Below are positions 51,961 through 61,987 of a stretch of 64,000 nt of DNA, piece by piece. Source of the stretch: Isochrysis galbana (taxonomy: Eukaryota; Haptophyta; Isochrysidales; Isochrysidaceae); the NCBI GenBank assembly GCA_018136815.1, contig CM030942.1, positions 1,945,171-2,009,170 of the forward strand, given 5' to 3'. The notes beneath the pieces are model-generated. The model saw nothing but the letters and a program-made list of their open reading frames with translations, was not told where the DNA came from and made no database searches. The position numbers were made by a program, and so were the translations under genes. The stretch's first letter is position 1. Each line of letters begins with the position of its first letter.

Positions 51961-52560
51961 GCCAGGATCCTGTTCTGGTCTCGCAGGCAAGGGGGCCTAA
52001 TGGGAGGGAGAGGAGCAACTCCTCAGAGAGGAGCTGTGGGGAAGGAGATGTCTGAGTGGGGGTAGGCCCAGGTCAATACTTCTAGAACTTTTTCTAGAAG
52101 TTTGGGCCGCTTCTGGATCGCGTCACAAGTTTGGGCCCTCTCGAGAAGTGGGCTGCAAGTTTGGGGGGCGGCGCTCGCTCTCTAGGATTAAAAACCCCTG
52201 TTCTAGCAGTATTCTCCTCTTCTACAAGTATAATCCCCTTTTCTACTTTCTACTTTTCTACGGATATATATATATAGGCCGTTTCCCGTCGCTGAATTCT
52301 GAATTTCAAAAAATGATCAAAGCTCAAAACGGTGCTACATTTATTTCTTTTACGTTACATAAACAGCAAACAGGACATTTTATCATGCCAAACACAAGAG
52401 ACAAGAGACATTTTTTTATTTGTTTTGCTTTTTGCAACAAAACCAACCCCCACCCCCAACCCCCCACTCGCGACTGGCGGCTGACGGCTGACCCATGGAT
52501 GGCGAGGGCCGAGGTGAGCCATGCCCGCCACCCCTTCTCCATGCTGGATGCTGGGTGTAT
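51961..52560. other. Unannotated stretch
   Basis: No supported gene. CTTCTAGAACTTTTTCTAGAAG at 52079-52100 is an imperfect palindrome, and TTCTAC/TTTTCTA-type short repeats occur at 52200-52265. 52270-52440 is AT-rich. Confidence 0.35.
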
Positions 52561-52569
52561 GGGTTCACG

Positions 52570-52680
52570 TTTACCCGGTGTTGACCCACTTTGCGTTAAC
52601 ACCTCCATTGGCTAGGTGTGGCACATGCGTTAACACCTCAATCTGCAAGTGTTGGTACCAGCAGCGGGTTAACACCACAC
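52570..52680. repeat. GTTAACACC repeat cluster
   Basis: GTTAACACC occurs repeatedly (near 52595, 52630 and 52667) with TTGACC/TTGGTACC variants. Similar GTCAACAC units recur at 53286-53360. Confidence 0.6.
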
Positions 52681-52989
52681 TGCCGATGCTGTGTACTACT
52701 GTGCACCCACGCACCCACGCACTCACGCACCCACTGAATGCTACGTGCCGCGCGTGCGCGCGCACGAGGAGCTGCACGGCCAAGTGGCAAGTGGGGAGTT
52801 GCTCTTCGGGCACGGGCACCATGGCACCATGGCCGACTTGGAACTTGCGCGGCTGCACCTGGCCTGCTGCGCGCGTTGCGCTGCTGCCGCTACACGGGCG
52901 GCGCGCCGGCGCGCCCGCGCCCGCGCACGATGGGACCGTGCTACTCCTTGTGCTTGTGCACGCGTGGGCCGCCTACTGCTAGGCCTGAG

Positions 52990-53080
52990 CCAAAATATGT
53001 AGTTTTTCGTGCCCAAATATGTGGAAAAAATATGTGGAAAATGTGTGAAATGTTGCCCAAATATGTGGAAAATATGTAGC
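52990..53080. repeat. AAATATGTGGAAAA repeat
   Basis: Four to five copies of (C)AAATATGTGGAAAA(T) in 90 bp. Confidence 0.8.
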
Positions 53081-54204
53081 TGTGTGGGGGGGGCGCGCGA
53101 CCGACCGGCCGACGCTCACGTTGCGCGCTGCGCGTCGCCTGCGCGTTCCACCTGCGCGGGGCCGCGCGTGTCCCGATAGGCATTTTGTCATTTGACCGCG
53201 CATTCCCTCGCGCGCGCAGCCGCGCTGCCCGCTAAAGCAAGAAGCAAGCAGAATCAGCAACCAGCAACCGCAACAATGACGAGTGGAAGTGCGTCAACAC
53301 CGTGTCAACACTTGTTGTGCCCTGCATCAACACTTGTAAGAGGCCAGATGGGTTAATACCTTGCCCAAGCTACTGTAATGGGCCCTCGAGGGCGTGTCAA
53401 CGTGAACGCATACGCCCTGGCTGGATGCTGGCCTGACTGCGCCCATGTGTCATGTGTGAGCCTGCGCATCTCAGCCTCTGCGGCGTTGCTTGAGCCCGCC
53501 CTACCGGCTACAAGCTACAGGCTACAAGCAATCGACGTTACACACTGCACGCGTTATCGCGTGTCGCTAGCGGACGGTGACAGCCTCCTCACTTACTTAG
53601 AATCAGGATGGCGTTGCGCGTTGCCCCTCCGCAGTCCGCAGTCCACAGCAATGCACGCGCGTAGCTGCGGGTGCGGATGAGTCGGATGAGGTCACACACT
53701 TTCATTCACTTTCAGTCGTCAGTCGTGTTTGTTTCGCTGTTTTGGCTTTTGTTCGTTCATTCATGCTTGTTTTGGGCTTGATCACCCCATGACTCGCGTG
53801 GACGCTCGACTTAAGTCGGGGGGTGTCGCATCCAGAGTATTTTATATACTCTAGGCGGATGCGGTGCTTCTATCAATGTGTAGTGTGTGAGAAAATTGAG
53901 TGAGTTTTGTTTTTGCCGGTGAGTTACCTCGAAGCTCCGTCCGCCGCATTGCACGCCGCATTTGTTCGTTCGTCCTTACTCGTTTCATTGGTTTGTTTGT
54001 GCGATGTTGCGTTAGTTTTCGGAGTTTTCTTGTTGGTGAGTGAGTGATGTGGGGTGTTGTCTTGTGGGCCGTCGTCGTGATGTAGCGCGCCCTTTCCCCC
54101 CCTCTCTCAAGACTTCTCTTCGCTCCATGCCCCTAGCCCCGCTGAGACTTGCCACGATCAAGCGTCGGCTTGATTCGACAGCCCAAAGGGCACTGAGTTG
54201 TAGG
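53081..54204. other. Unannotated stretch
   Basis: No supported gene. 53286-53360 holds GTCAACAC/CATCAACACTTG units. The rest is mixed composition with several GTTTG-rich stretches at 53710-54010. Confidence 0.35.
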
Positions 54205-54442
54205 TACTTGTGGCCCACAAGAGTGGGGTGAAAACGATAAAGTGTAAGTGTATCAACATGGGTCTTGAGTTTGAGTTGAAATTTTTGGTGCTTGAAACAG
54301 AGGGTGAGGGGGTTCCGTGCTGTTTGGGTTGGTTGTGGTGTGAAGGGGGAGTGGGAGAGGGAGTCTAGTGTTGAAAGAGGGCCCAAGGCAGGGTGCAGGG
54401 TACTGAGCTGTAGATACTTGTGGCCCACAAGAGTGGGGTGAA
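54205..54442. repeat. Direct repeat pair around TACTTGTGGCCCACAAGAG
   Basis: A 28-bp segment starting TACTTGTGGCCCACAAGAGT is present at 54205-54232 and 54415-54442, each preceded by CACTGAG(T/C)TGTAG-like sequence. The core CTTGTGGCCCACAAG is itself an odd palindrome able to form a hairpin. Confidence 0.8.
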
Positions 54443-55446
54443 GGAAACAAGTGTGTCAACATGTTGGGAAACAGAGGCATGGGGTGCTCTCCATGGAAGA
54501 TCGATGGTTGTGAAGTGCCCTCCCATGATGGGTGCACTGATGGTAGAGGTTTCCACCATGGGAAGGGCAGCTGAGCTGCCCTCCCACATGAGGTGCTCTT
54601 GGGGTGGGAGGGTTTCCCACTGTTGGAGGGGGTCTCAAAGACCCCCTGCATGCTACGCAGAGCCATGGTGGCAACCTGTTCGGTGCCAGTGCTCGCCACC
54701 CCGCGCGCTTGCGCGGGTGTGGTTTGGATGGGCTGGATGGGCTTTGAGAGGGCTTTCTGACGAGCCGACCTGGGCTGACCAGAAGTCAGAATCGGAACAA
54801 GAAGCAACGAAACATAGCGAGCGAAACGTGGACACGAACACACCGGAAACATTCACCCAAACCAAGCAAATTATCAAGCAACCGCGACCCCAAATCACCG
54901 ATAACCCAAACACGTCGCGAGAGACGGAGAGAGAGAGAGCGAGAGAGAGAGAGACTCCGCAGCGACGGCCGGAGCGTGTCTCCCTTGTAACTTCCCACGT
55001 AGCGGAGAGTCCGAAGGGGAGCGTCATGTCGCGCGACCGCGGCGATCACTTCGGATATAGATCGCAACGAGATATCTTCACGACGGAAGAAATCTTGCCG
55101 TTGAGCGTGAACCTTCTAGACGCTTCTAACGAACAACCCTGAGTAGCAACCAAGGGGAAGAAACACCAAAGGGGCCAAGGCTTGCATGTAGCTTGCATCA
55201 AGGGGAAAGATTCCCTCACCTAAGAAGCGAACCTACACCGATCTCCAAGGGGAGATGGCAAATTAAACCTCAAATCTCGAGCGGATAGAGCAACCGACTC
55301 GCTCGCCAAAAACCTTGACCGAGAAGAAACAAACAAGGACCTACAAGCCAAGGGTAGCGGACCTAGGGAATGTAAGAGGAAATTTCCGAACGCCAACGCG
55401 AACGCCAAATGCCGGAAGACAACGAAACCCTAACCAGGCTAAGCAG
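54443..55446. other. Repeat-derived stretch, no gene assigned
   Basis: GGGCAGCTGAGCTGCCC near 54565 is a palindrome. 54940-54960 is a GA microsatellite. 55200-55270 matches, reversed, 30755-30830. A frame ending at 55142 (DHFGYRSQRDIFTTEEILPL) looks protein-like but is too short to place. The region may be a decayed retroelement leader. Confidence 0.35.
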
Positions 55447-56206
55447 CAACTAAGTTTATACTTGGTTGACCCATGGGGGGGCACGAGCCCCCCCCTCTCT
55501 CCACTCCTCCCCTGCCATGGGGGAGGAACCACCCATCCTCCTGGCATGCCTGATGGCTTGCCAGGAGGCCACTGCCCTACTGACCCACTCCCATCCCCAC
55601 AGGCTCGCCCCATTCGCCCATCCTGGCCCCTCGTGACCAGCCCAATGCTCCAACCCCCCCTCCCCCCCTGGTCGACAGGCAGACAGGTGCAGCGTGGGGG
55701 CCCCAGAGGCTCGGGAGCGCCAGCGAGGGAGAGGCAGGGGAGGCAAGGGCCCAGCCCCAGCCTCCTCTGCCCCCTGAGCTGGCCTCCAGGAGTCTCCAGG
55801 GGCCGCCAGAGGGCAGCTGGAGGTCTGCCGCAGGCGCGCCATCGCGCGTGCCGCAGGAGAGGGGAGAGAGAGCGCGGAGAAGGGGGTGGGCGCGAGCGAG
55901 AGCTCCGCCCACCGGAAAATCGGTAAGTCTCGCGCCTGTTTACAGGATAAGACGAGACAGAGTCGGCCGCCCACTCGGAGACACAGGAGGAAGGGGGGGA
56001 AAGATCACCGGGGGGGGGCGCGGGCCACCGGACCATATCTAAGCCCTTTTCCCCTATCCCCCTAGTAGTGTACGGGGGGAGCCGCCTGATGGCGGGGGGA
56101 GAAGGGCCGGGGAATGGGGGTGTAGAGAGTATGCTACGTGCTACTTGTAGTGGGTAGTGGTTCCATTCGCCGCGAGTGCGGTAAGACTATTAAAAGGTTT
56201 TTTTTT
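55447..56206 (+). mobile_element. SINE-like element, full copy with 15-bp target-site duplication
   Basis: Best copy in the window, 760 bp, forward. Head CAACTAAGTTTATACTTGG; body GC-rich with CTGCCGCAGGCGCGCCATCG, a segment with GGTAAGTCTCGCGCCTGTTT followed by ACAG, and CCTAGTAGTG; tail GCGGTAAGACTATTAAAAGG plus a T-run of nine. Flanked by AACCAGGCTAAGCAG at 55432-55446 and 56207-56221, identical. The variable T-run at one end and long duplications point to reverse-transcribed insertion. No protein is encoded. Confidence 0.94.
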
Positions 56207-56221
56207 AACCAGGCTAAGCAG

Positions 56222-56591
56222 AACCTACGAAGAACCGGCCTGGACGACAACGAAAGTTAGCAAGTCCCAAGAAAGAACCGGAACCCAACGAGAAACAACA
56301 AGCCTTGCAAGAAGCTAAATAAGCCTTCACAAGGTAACCCGAGAGCCTGAGACAAGCGCGCAGCGAGCGACAGGCGATCTTGCTCCTTTGGGTCAAGATT
56401 GCCCGAAAGGAGGAAACCTGGAATCTAGACCTGATAAACAGGCTAGACGGAACGAAACGAGAACTCGAATTCTAGATCGCTAGGGACGAACCCTACCAAC
56501 CTAGGTATGCCTGAGCTTCACCGTGTGGCCGCACGGCGAAGGACCTGGAAATAAGAACCTGGAAATCGCATCATCTACGATGAATGCGACA
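56222..56591. other. Flank of the SINE-like insertion, no gene seen
   Basis: A-rich plus-strand sequence with many GAAC/CGAA words, continuing the composition seen before 55446. The SINE-like copy is thus inserted into an older repeat running roughly 54780-56580. Confidence 0.4.
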
Positions 56592-56783
56592 GTGGGGGGC
56601 TGTTTGAGTGTGGAGGGAGGGGCGCTACAGCTAGCGCAGGTAGAAAGCTAGTGAAGAGCTGGGTGGCATAAGGGGGAAGGGTGCTTGCGCTTGCCGCGGC
56701 AGGGAGTCCTGTCTTGAGTTAGCGCTAGTTCCGTTCCTTTGCCGCGCCGCGACCCATAAAAATTTGTTAAAAATTTAAATTTT
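56592..56783 (-). repeat. Long inverted repeat, right arm
   Basis: Reverse complement of 51768-51960, starting GTGGGGGGCTGTTTGAGTGT and ending TTAAAAATTTAAATTT. Confidence 0.88.
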
Positions 56784-57144
56784 CTGAAGGTGGGATCAGC
56801 CTTGCTCTGACACGGGGCAGCTAACACCTAAGCTAAGCTAGGGTGGACTCACCTAAACGACAGCCGAGAGTCTGCCTAGAGCTAGGCTCAGATCGCACAC
56901 CCTGGCCTGCCAATCACTCTGACTAATCCTCATTCAACTTGGTGTCTGGTATCGAAGGCCTCCTCTCCCTGCAGTTGCAGTTGGAGCGAAATAATAGCGG
57001 CTAAGACCCTCCTTGGAGCTAGAGCTGGAGGACGTGTGAAAGTAGCGGTAATGGTTAGGTGGTGGCAAAAATAGGGGTTTAATTCATCCACCACATGCAA
57101 CCACCTCTACAGGAGCGGCGCCGCCCGTCTGCGATCCTCTACCG
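56784..57144. other. 3' flank of the MsrB gene, no gene seen
   Basis: No supported coding sequence. Confidence 0.3.
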
Positions 57145-57938
57145 CTACTCGGCAGCTCTCTCGGAGTTTGCGTTGAGCAAAAGACCGACATTGCGTGCGA
57201 CGACGATCATGCCAAATCCAAGGAGCACTGTTCCTGCAGGACCGCCGGGCGGGAGAATATCCAGAGCTGCCGCTGCCCAGGGTGTCTTTGCCGCAGGGCC
57301 GAGTCGGACGGCGAATCCAATGAGCTCCCCCCCCACCAATGCGCCTCCTAGGACAAGCTCCGGTAAAACACTTGCGAAAGGTGCCCTCCGCAAAGCCGGG
57401 GAGCTTTCAAAAGTTGCATCAGCGCTTGCTGCGAGCGCCTCGTCAACATCGGCGGAGACGAAGTCAAGTGCGAGGCCGTTGATGCAGTAGCGCTGGCCGG
57501 TGGGACGCGGACCGTCCGAGAAGACGTGGCCGAGGTGGCCGTTGCAGCAGCGGCAGCGAACCTCCGTGCGAGGCATGACCAACTTGAAGTCTATCCTTCG
57601 CTCGACCGCATCTTCAGCTGCGGGCGCCCAGAACGAGGGCCAGCCCGACCCTGACTCAAACTTCTGTTCGGTGCGGAAGAGCGGTGCGCCACAGCCCGCG
57701 CACTTCCACACGCCACGCTCTTTCACATCGTTGAGCGGTGAGCTCCACGGCGGCTCAGTGCCATCCTCATGCAGCACGCGATACACTTCCGGTCGAGGCG
57801 CTCACGCCACTCGTCCTCGGTGAGCTCGAGACGCATGGAGATGGGTGCGCTCACACGAGGCGCCCACGCCCGCGCGTGGCCGCTGTCTGCCCACAGCGCT
57901 GCGCTGGCTAGCAGAGCCGCCAACGCAGACACCAGCAT
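57145..57938 (-). pseudogene. Methionine-R-sulfoxide reductase (MsrB) with a 1-base frameshift
   Basis: MsrB reduces methionine-R-sulfoxide in proteins. From 57786 the frame reads YRVLHEDGTEPPWSSPLND, CAGCGAPLF (zinc CxxC), FESGSGWPSF, CRCCNGHLGHVFSDGP (second zinc CxxC and HLGHVF) and RYCINGLALDF with the catalytic Cys. The leader, from the ATG at 57938, lies in another frame: a hydrophobic signal (LVSALAALLASAALWADSG), then APRVSAPISMRLELTEDEW and RERLD. Adding one C to GACCGG near 57790 on the coding strand would join RLD to EVYRVLHEDG as expected, so this is either a real deletion or a sequencing error. About 65 residues beyond the enzyme domain, with hydrophobic segments (VLPELVLGGALVGGELIG), are unusual for MsrB. 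The leader suggests ER or plastid targeting. Confidence 0.82.
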
Positions 57939-58170
57939 CGCGGCCAGCGCAGCAGTGACCCAAGAGGGAATCCAAGACCTATCAGCTAGTACTTAGAATA
58001 CTATTTCGAGTAGTGTGTAAAGTAGTACTCGTACTCCTATGTTTCTTCACGGCTCCCTTTCATTTCACACCTCTCCGTCCGCTGTGCTGCTCGCAACGCG
58101 CCTCCCGCAGCTCCACCACACACCCCACCCTTCCACGACGTGTGCGCCTCAGCTCCGCCCTCTCGCCGCG

Positions 58171-60438
58171 ATGGGCGGGCCTCAACAGTGGGGGAGCCGA
58201 TTCCCAAGCGCCGCCGCCGCTTGTGCGGCGCTCATGCTCGCGCTCGTCGCCGCCATCCTCTTGGCTCGGCGGCCCTCTAGGCCGCTCGGCTGGGGCCTGG
58301 AGAGTGGCTTTCCGTCACCGCTCCATGAGGACGGGCCTCTCTGGGAGCCTGAGCTCAGTGAGTACTTTGCACCGCTCAACGTGCTCGCGCGCGAGGAGAG
58401 TCAAGGCCTCTCTACCGGGCCAAGAGCTCGAGTTGATGACATCGGTTTGTCAACAAGTGGGGTGGTGGCAGTCAATCCGGCTGAGGTTGTCCAACGCCAT
58501 GCGGCAAGGGCATCGGGGCGTTGGGCGACCATCCCGCGAGTGCGCGACGTGTCGCAGTCGCGATTTGCAGAGCTTGCGGCGAGCGGCCAACCTTTTGTCA
58601 TCGCGGATGGCGGACGAGATCTTCCGCTGCTTGGCTCGACGTGTCGTGAATACGCTGAGACTTGGCCCAACGCTAGCATGAGAGCTGAATATTTTGATGA
58701 GGGACTGATGGAAGATCATTGGCACATCTTCCGCGACGAGGAGGAAGGTGAGAACAAAATCAGCCTCTCTCATCCTTTATGGTGGAATACATATCGCCGC
58801 GCCAAATACCAACAAGGCATCGAACATCACATGGCGGCAGAGGAAAAGGTGCTCTCGAACATGCGATCCAAAGCAAGCACATCAGCAGAATGGAGACGAG
58901 AGCAGCAAAGCTCATTTCAGAGAAAAGCAGCTCCACTCTCGACAAACCTAGGGGTCGCCAATAGGCAAGCACCAGAAGCCCACAGGTTCGGGCCCGCTCA
59001 GGTAGATGGAACAACAAGTGAGCAGCTGCGGCTTGCGGCTCCCTACATTTGGCACGTCAAGGACCAAGAGCCGCTCGCTACGAAGCGCTCGGTTCAGGCA
59101 CGATGGCGGCCGCCATACTTTGCGCGTTTCTCTTTTCTAAACGCGTGGGAGGCCTCTGAAAACTTCGAGTTCTGGTTCTCCTTGCCGGGCGGTGGAACCA
59201 TGGCACATGGGGATGCATACTGTGAGTTGACTATTTCGCTCCAGCTGCGGGGAAAGAAGCGGTGGCGTCTTATGATGATGCCAGCGTCAGATAATACGAG
59301 CCGCTCGCTGGACACGACCGATGGTAAACTATATACAAGTGAGTTCGATTTAGGCGTTTGCACCATGGCATCGTTCAAGTTGTGGTCCTGTGCTGAGAGA
59401 TAAAAGCCATCGGAAAATCCACAAAACCCAAGCTGCCATCTCACCTCCATGGCGACCTCACGCTCACGTAAAGAAACACGATTCTGGATGCATCAGCCTC
59501 AATCTCATCTTCGCCCCTGCAGGCGAGCTATGGGTTCCTGAATATGAGACGGTCGTCGAGCCGGGCGAGGCCATGGTGTTCCCCCCAAGCTACCTTCACG
59601 AGACTTATGTCTCACCAAAAGATAATCCTGATGGCGAGTGCACCGTTGCGACTACATTCCAATTGCCATCGCCCGCTCCAGCGAGGTATCTCCGAGCCTT
59701 TCTTCCACGATTGGTGAGTCGCAGCCCGACTGAGGGAGAGGAGATACCCGAAATTATATGGACGGCGTTGGCTAGAAGGCCCATCGAATGGTTACCCCAA
59801 CGACGGTCCATGGTGACTATTATGGCCACATCGCCCCGCCTCCTCAAAGATGGCGTGATGACCGTGATTATCGCCCCGCCTCCTACTCTCCCCATCCATA
59901 TATGCAGGCCACGTCAAATCTACAGCACGACGAGCGTTGCGTTTCGGACAAGTGGAGTCCACTTGCACTTGCAGGTCTGCATCGGCGGCAGGTGATGGCG
60001 CGGCCAAAGGGAATCCGGGGTCATGATTCTGAGCCGATGAGCGAAGATCCGAAAATCCCGGGAAGCACTCGCATTTATCGGGCGAGGCTCGCCTTCTCTG
60101 CCGAGAGCCACGCTGCAAATATCCTTAAGGCGGCCGATACGGATAGGTCTGGCGACATTTCACCGAATGAGATGCTACATTTCCTGCGCATGCATCCAGA
60201 GACAGCATGGGCACGCCAACAAGAAAGCGGTCCACCGCACTACGGACAGCTATTGAGCGAGGCCGAGGCGGAAGCTATCGGTAGGGAAAGGGTTGATGCA
60301 CTCGCCCGTGACATCTGGAGTTTTCAAGATGTTAATCGTGACGATGTCCTGACGCTTGACGAAATTCAAGCCTCTACTGAGCGTTGGTTCCAAAGTCTGC
60401 GCCAATCAGCAAACATGAAACGTCAAATTAGGGCCTGA
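58171..60438 (+). CDS. JmjC/cupin-like oxygenase with C-terminal EF-hands, membrane-anchored
   Basis: Exon 1 runs 58171-59338 (donor AA|GTGAGT) and exon 2 59433-59712 (acceptor CCAAG, donor TTG|GTGAGT); the third exon ends at 60438 and its start (about 59788-59958) is unresolved. The N-terminus has one membrane span (AAACAALMLALVAAILLA). The cupin/JmjC region shows FVIADGG, PYFARFSFLNAWE, GGGTMAHGDAYCELTISLQL (iron H-x-D), GKKRWRLM and GEAMVFPPSYLHETYV (distal His), pointing to a Fe(II)/2-oxoglutarate oxygenase, probably a protein hydroxylase of the secretory lumen. The last exon encodes two EF-hands, DTDRSGDISPNE and DVNRDDVLTLDE, suggesting Ca2+ binding. Whether the EF-hand exon belongs to the same mRNA is inferred from position and strand. 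Confidence 0.78.
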
Positions 60439-60969
60439 CGCGGTGATGGTCTCTCCAGCGCTATGCATCACATCTCGGAGGGTCCCACGGCTCGATGCCA
60501 CTTCGGCGATTCCTGGAATGTTTTGAACTTGTTCTCTATGCCAATATCCCATTCGGCCATTGCGTGTTACTCCGCTTAGGTTTTCCCATCAACTCTTTAC
60601 TGCCAGGACCGCAACAGCCAATCAGCTGCTTCGTTTTGTACTTTTTCGTAGATAGCAAGGGGGAGAAGGGCTGCATATAAGAGATGTCTACTGCACGTTC
60701 TGCAGGAAAGAAGTGCGCTTGTGGATGGGGTGAGAGCCGCGGGGCGGGGGGCGGGGCCGGGGGAGGGGGACGCGCCCTCCCTGTGGCAAAAACACGTCAC
60801 TCCCATTGCCTCTCCATCATCTACTTTGAGGTAAACATCGAATATCCGTGATAGAATGAAGCATCGATTTGGCTGCCTCGTGGTTTTGCACATTTCCTCA
60901 CTTATTCCCTGCAAAAAACCATCATGAACTGTTCTCGCATAAGGGTTACCATGGGGGCCGCCATCTTCC
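60439..60969. other. 3' flank of the oxygenase gene, no gene seen
   Basis: No supported coding sequence. A G-rich patch lies at 60740-60775. Confidence 0.3.
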
Positions 60970-61531
60970 CCTACATGTGAAACACAGATTCAGTGAGTTT
61001 CTACGGAGGGCTAATACATATGAGTTTGGCTGAGTTTCTGGGAGAGGCAGTCGGGGCCGCAGGCCCCGGCGTGAGGTGATGGTGAAGTTGCCGGGGCCGA
61101 AGGCCCCGGACGCCGTGAAGCGACCGGTGAAGCTTTACATAAAGATAAAACAAGAGAGGAAAATTATGAAAAGGGTGGGGGGGGGGTCGTTTCGCAAGTG
61201 GAGTAAGGGGCGGGGGGGGGGGGGGGGGGGGGGCGGGGGGCTATGTAAAGACAGGAACGAGGCCGAGAGGTAAAAATGGGAAGGGGTGTAGTTTCGGCAC
61301 AAAGAGGACCCGTGCGGGGAAAGAAAGAAAGGGCGGGGGGAAGGGGGAAGGGGGGAGAGGAGGGAAACGGGAGAGGTGGGAAACTCTGCCTTACGCCTTA
61401 CCCCTAGGGAAGCCCCCCCGGTATCTGAGTTTCCCACTGAGTTTCCCTGAGTTTCTTCCATGGCCAAAAAACATAAAACATACTGAGTTTAGTGTGTTTG
61501 GAGAGTGAACCCGCTGAGTTTCACATGTAGG
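60970..61531. mobile_element. hAT-type MITE with 14-bp TIRs and 8-bp target duplication
   Basis: CCTACATGTGAAAC at 60970-60983 is exactly inverted at 61518-61531, and CATCTTCC flanks both sides (60962-60969 and 61532-61539). The 562-bp interior has repeated subterminal TGAGTTTC words near both ends, a G-run of about 20 at 61210-61233 and no coding capacity. The 8-bp duplication and subterminal repeats fit a non-autonomous hAT element. Confidence 0.8.
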
Positions 61532-61987
61532 CATCTTCCATCTTGCTCGATCAAGAAGTTGCAACTTGAGGTTCTCTTTTTCTTCACGCTCCCCCCACCT
61601 ACTTTGGTATATAAGCAGCTCTATCCACGCGGGTGGATCAAACGAGGGGGGTCTCACTAGACCAAGCACCAAGCACCTTTCAGAAGAAAACAAAAAGAAA
61701 ACGCGCAGGAGTAAAGACAGTACTTTACTTTACTCTCCACACAAAACACCAAAAAAACAAAAAAACGAGCGATGGCGATGGCAAACCAACAGACATTTCC
61801 AGGAAACAACCTCCCCCCCCCCCCCCTCCCAGCCCCCCACCCGCGTCCCCAGGTTTCGTCGCGCGAGTGGCTCCCTCTCTCGCTCTTCTCAAACTCTAGT
61901 CCCCACATCTGCGTCGAGGGAAAGCCGCCGAGGTCGCACTCCCCACTCTCTCCCTCTCTCTCCCTCTCTCTCCCTCTCTCCATCCAG
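61532..61987. promoter_or_regulatory. Upstream region of the Ala/Glu/Lys-rich protein gene
   Basis: Contains TATATAAG at about 61608, A-rich sequence at 61685-61770, a C-run near 61816 and (CTCTCTCC)n just before the start at 61988. The TATA-like site and pyrimidine tract are consistent with a promoter and 5' UTR; not proven. Confidence 0.4.

Noticed and set aside
54420-55142. 240-residue plus-strand frame
   Set aside because: It covers direct repeats, palindromes and a GA microsatellite; only the last 30 residues look protein-like.
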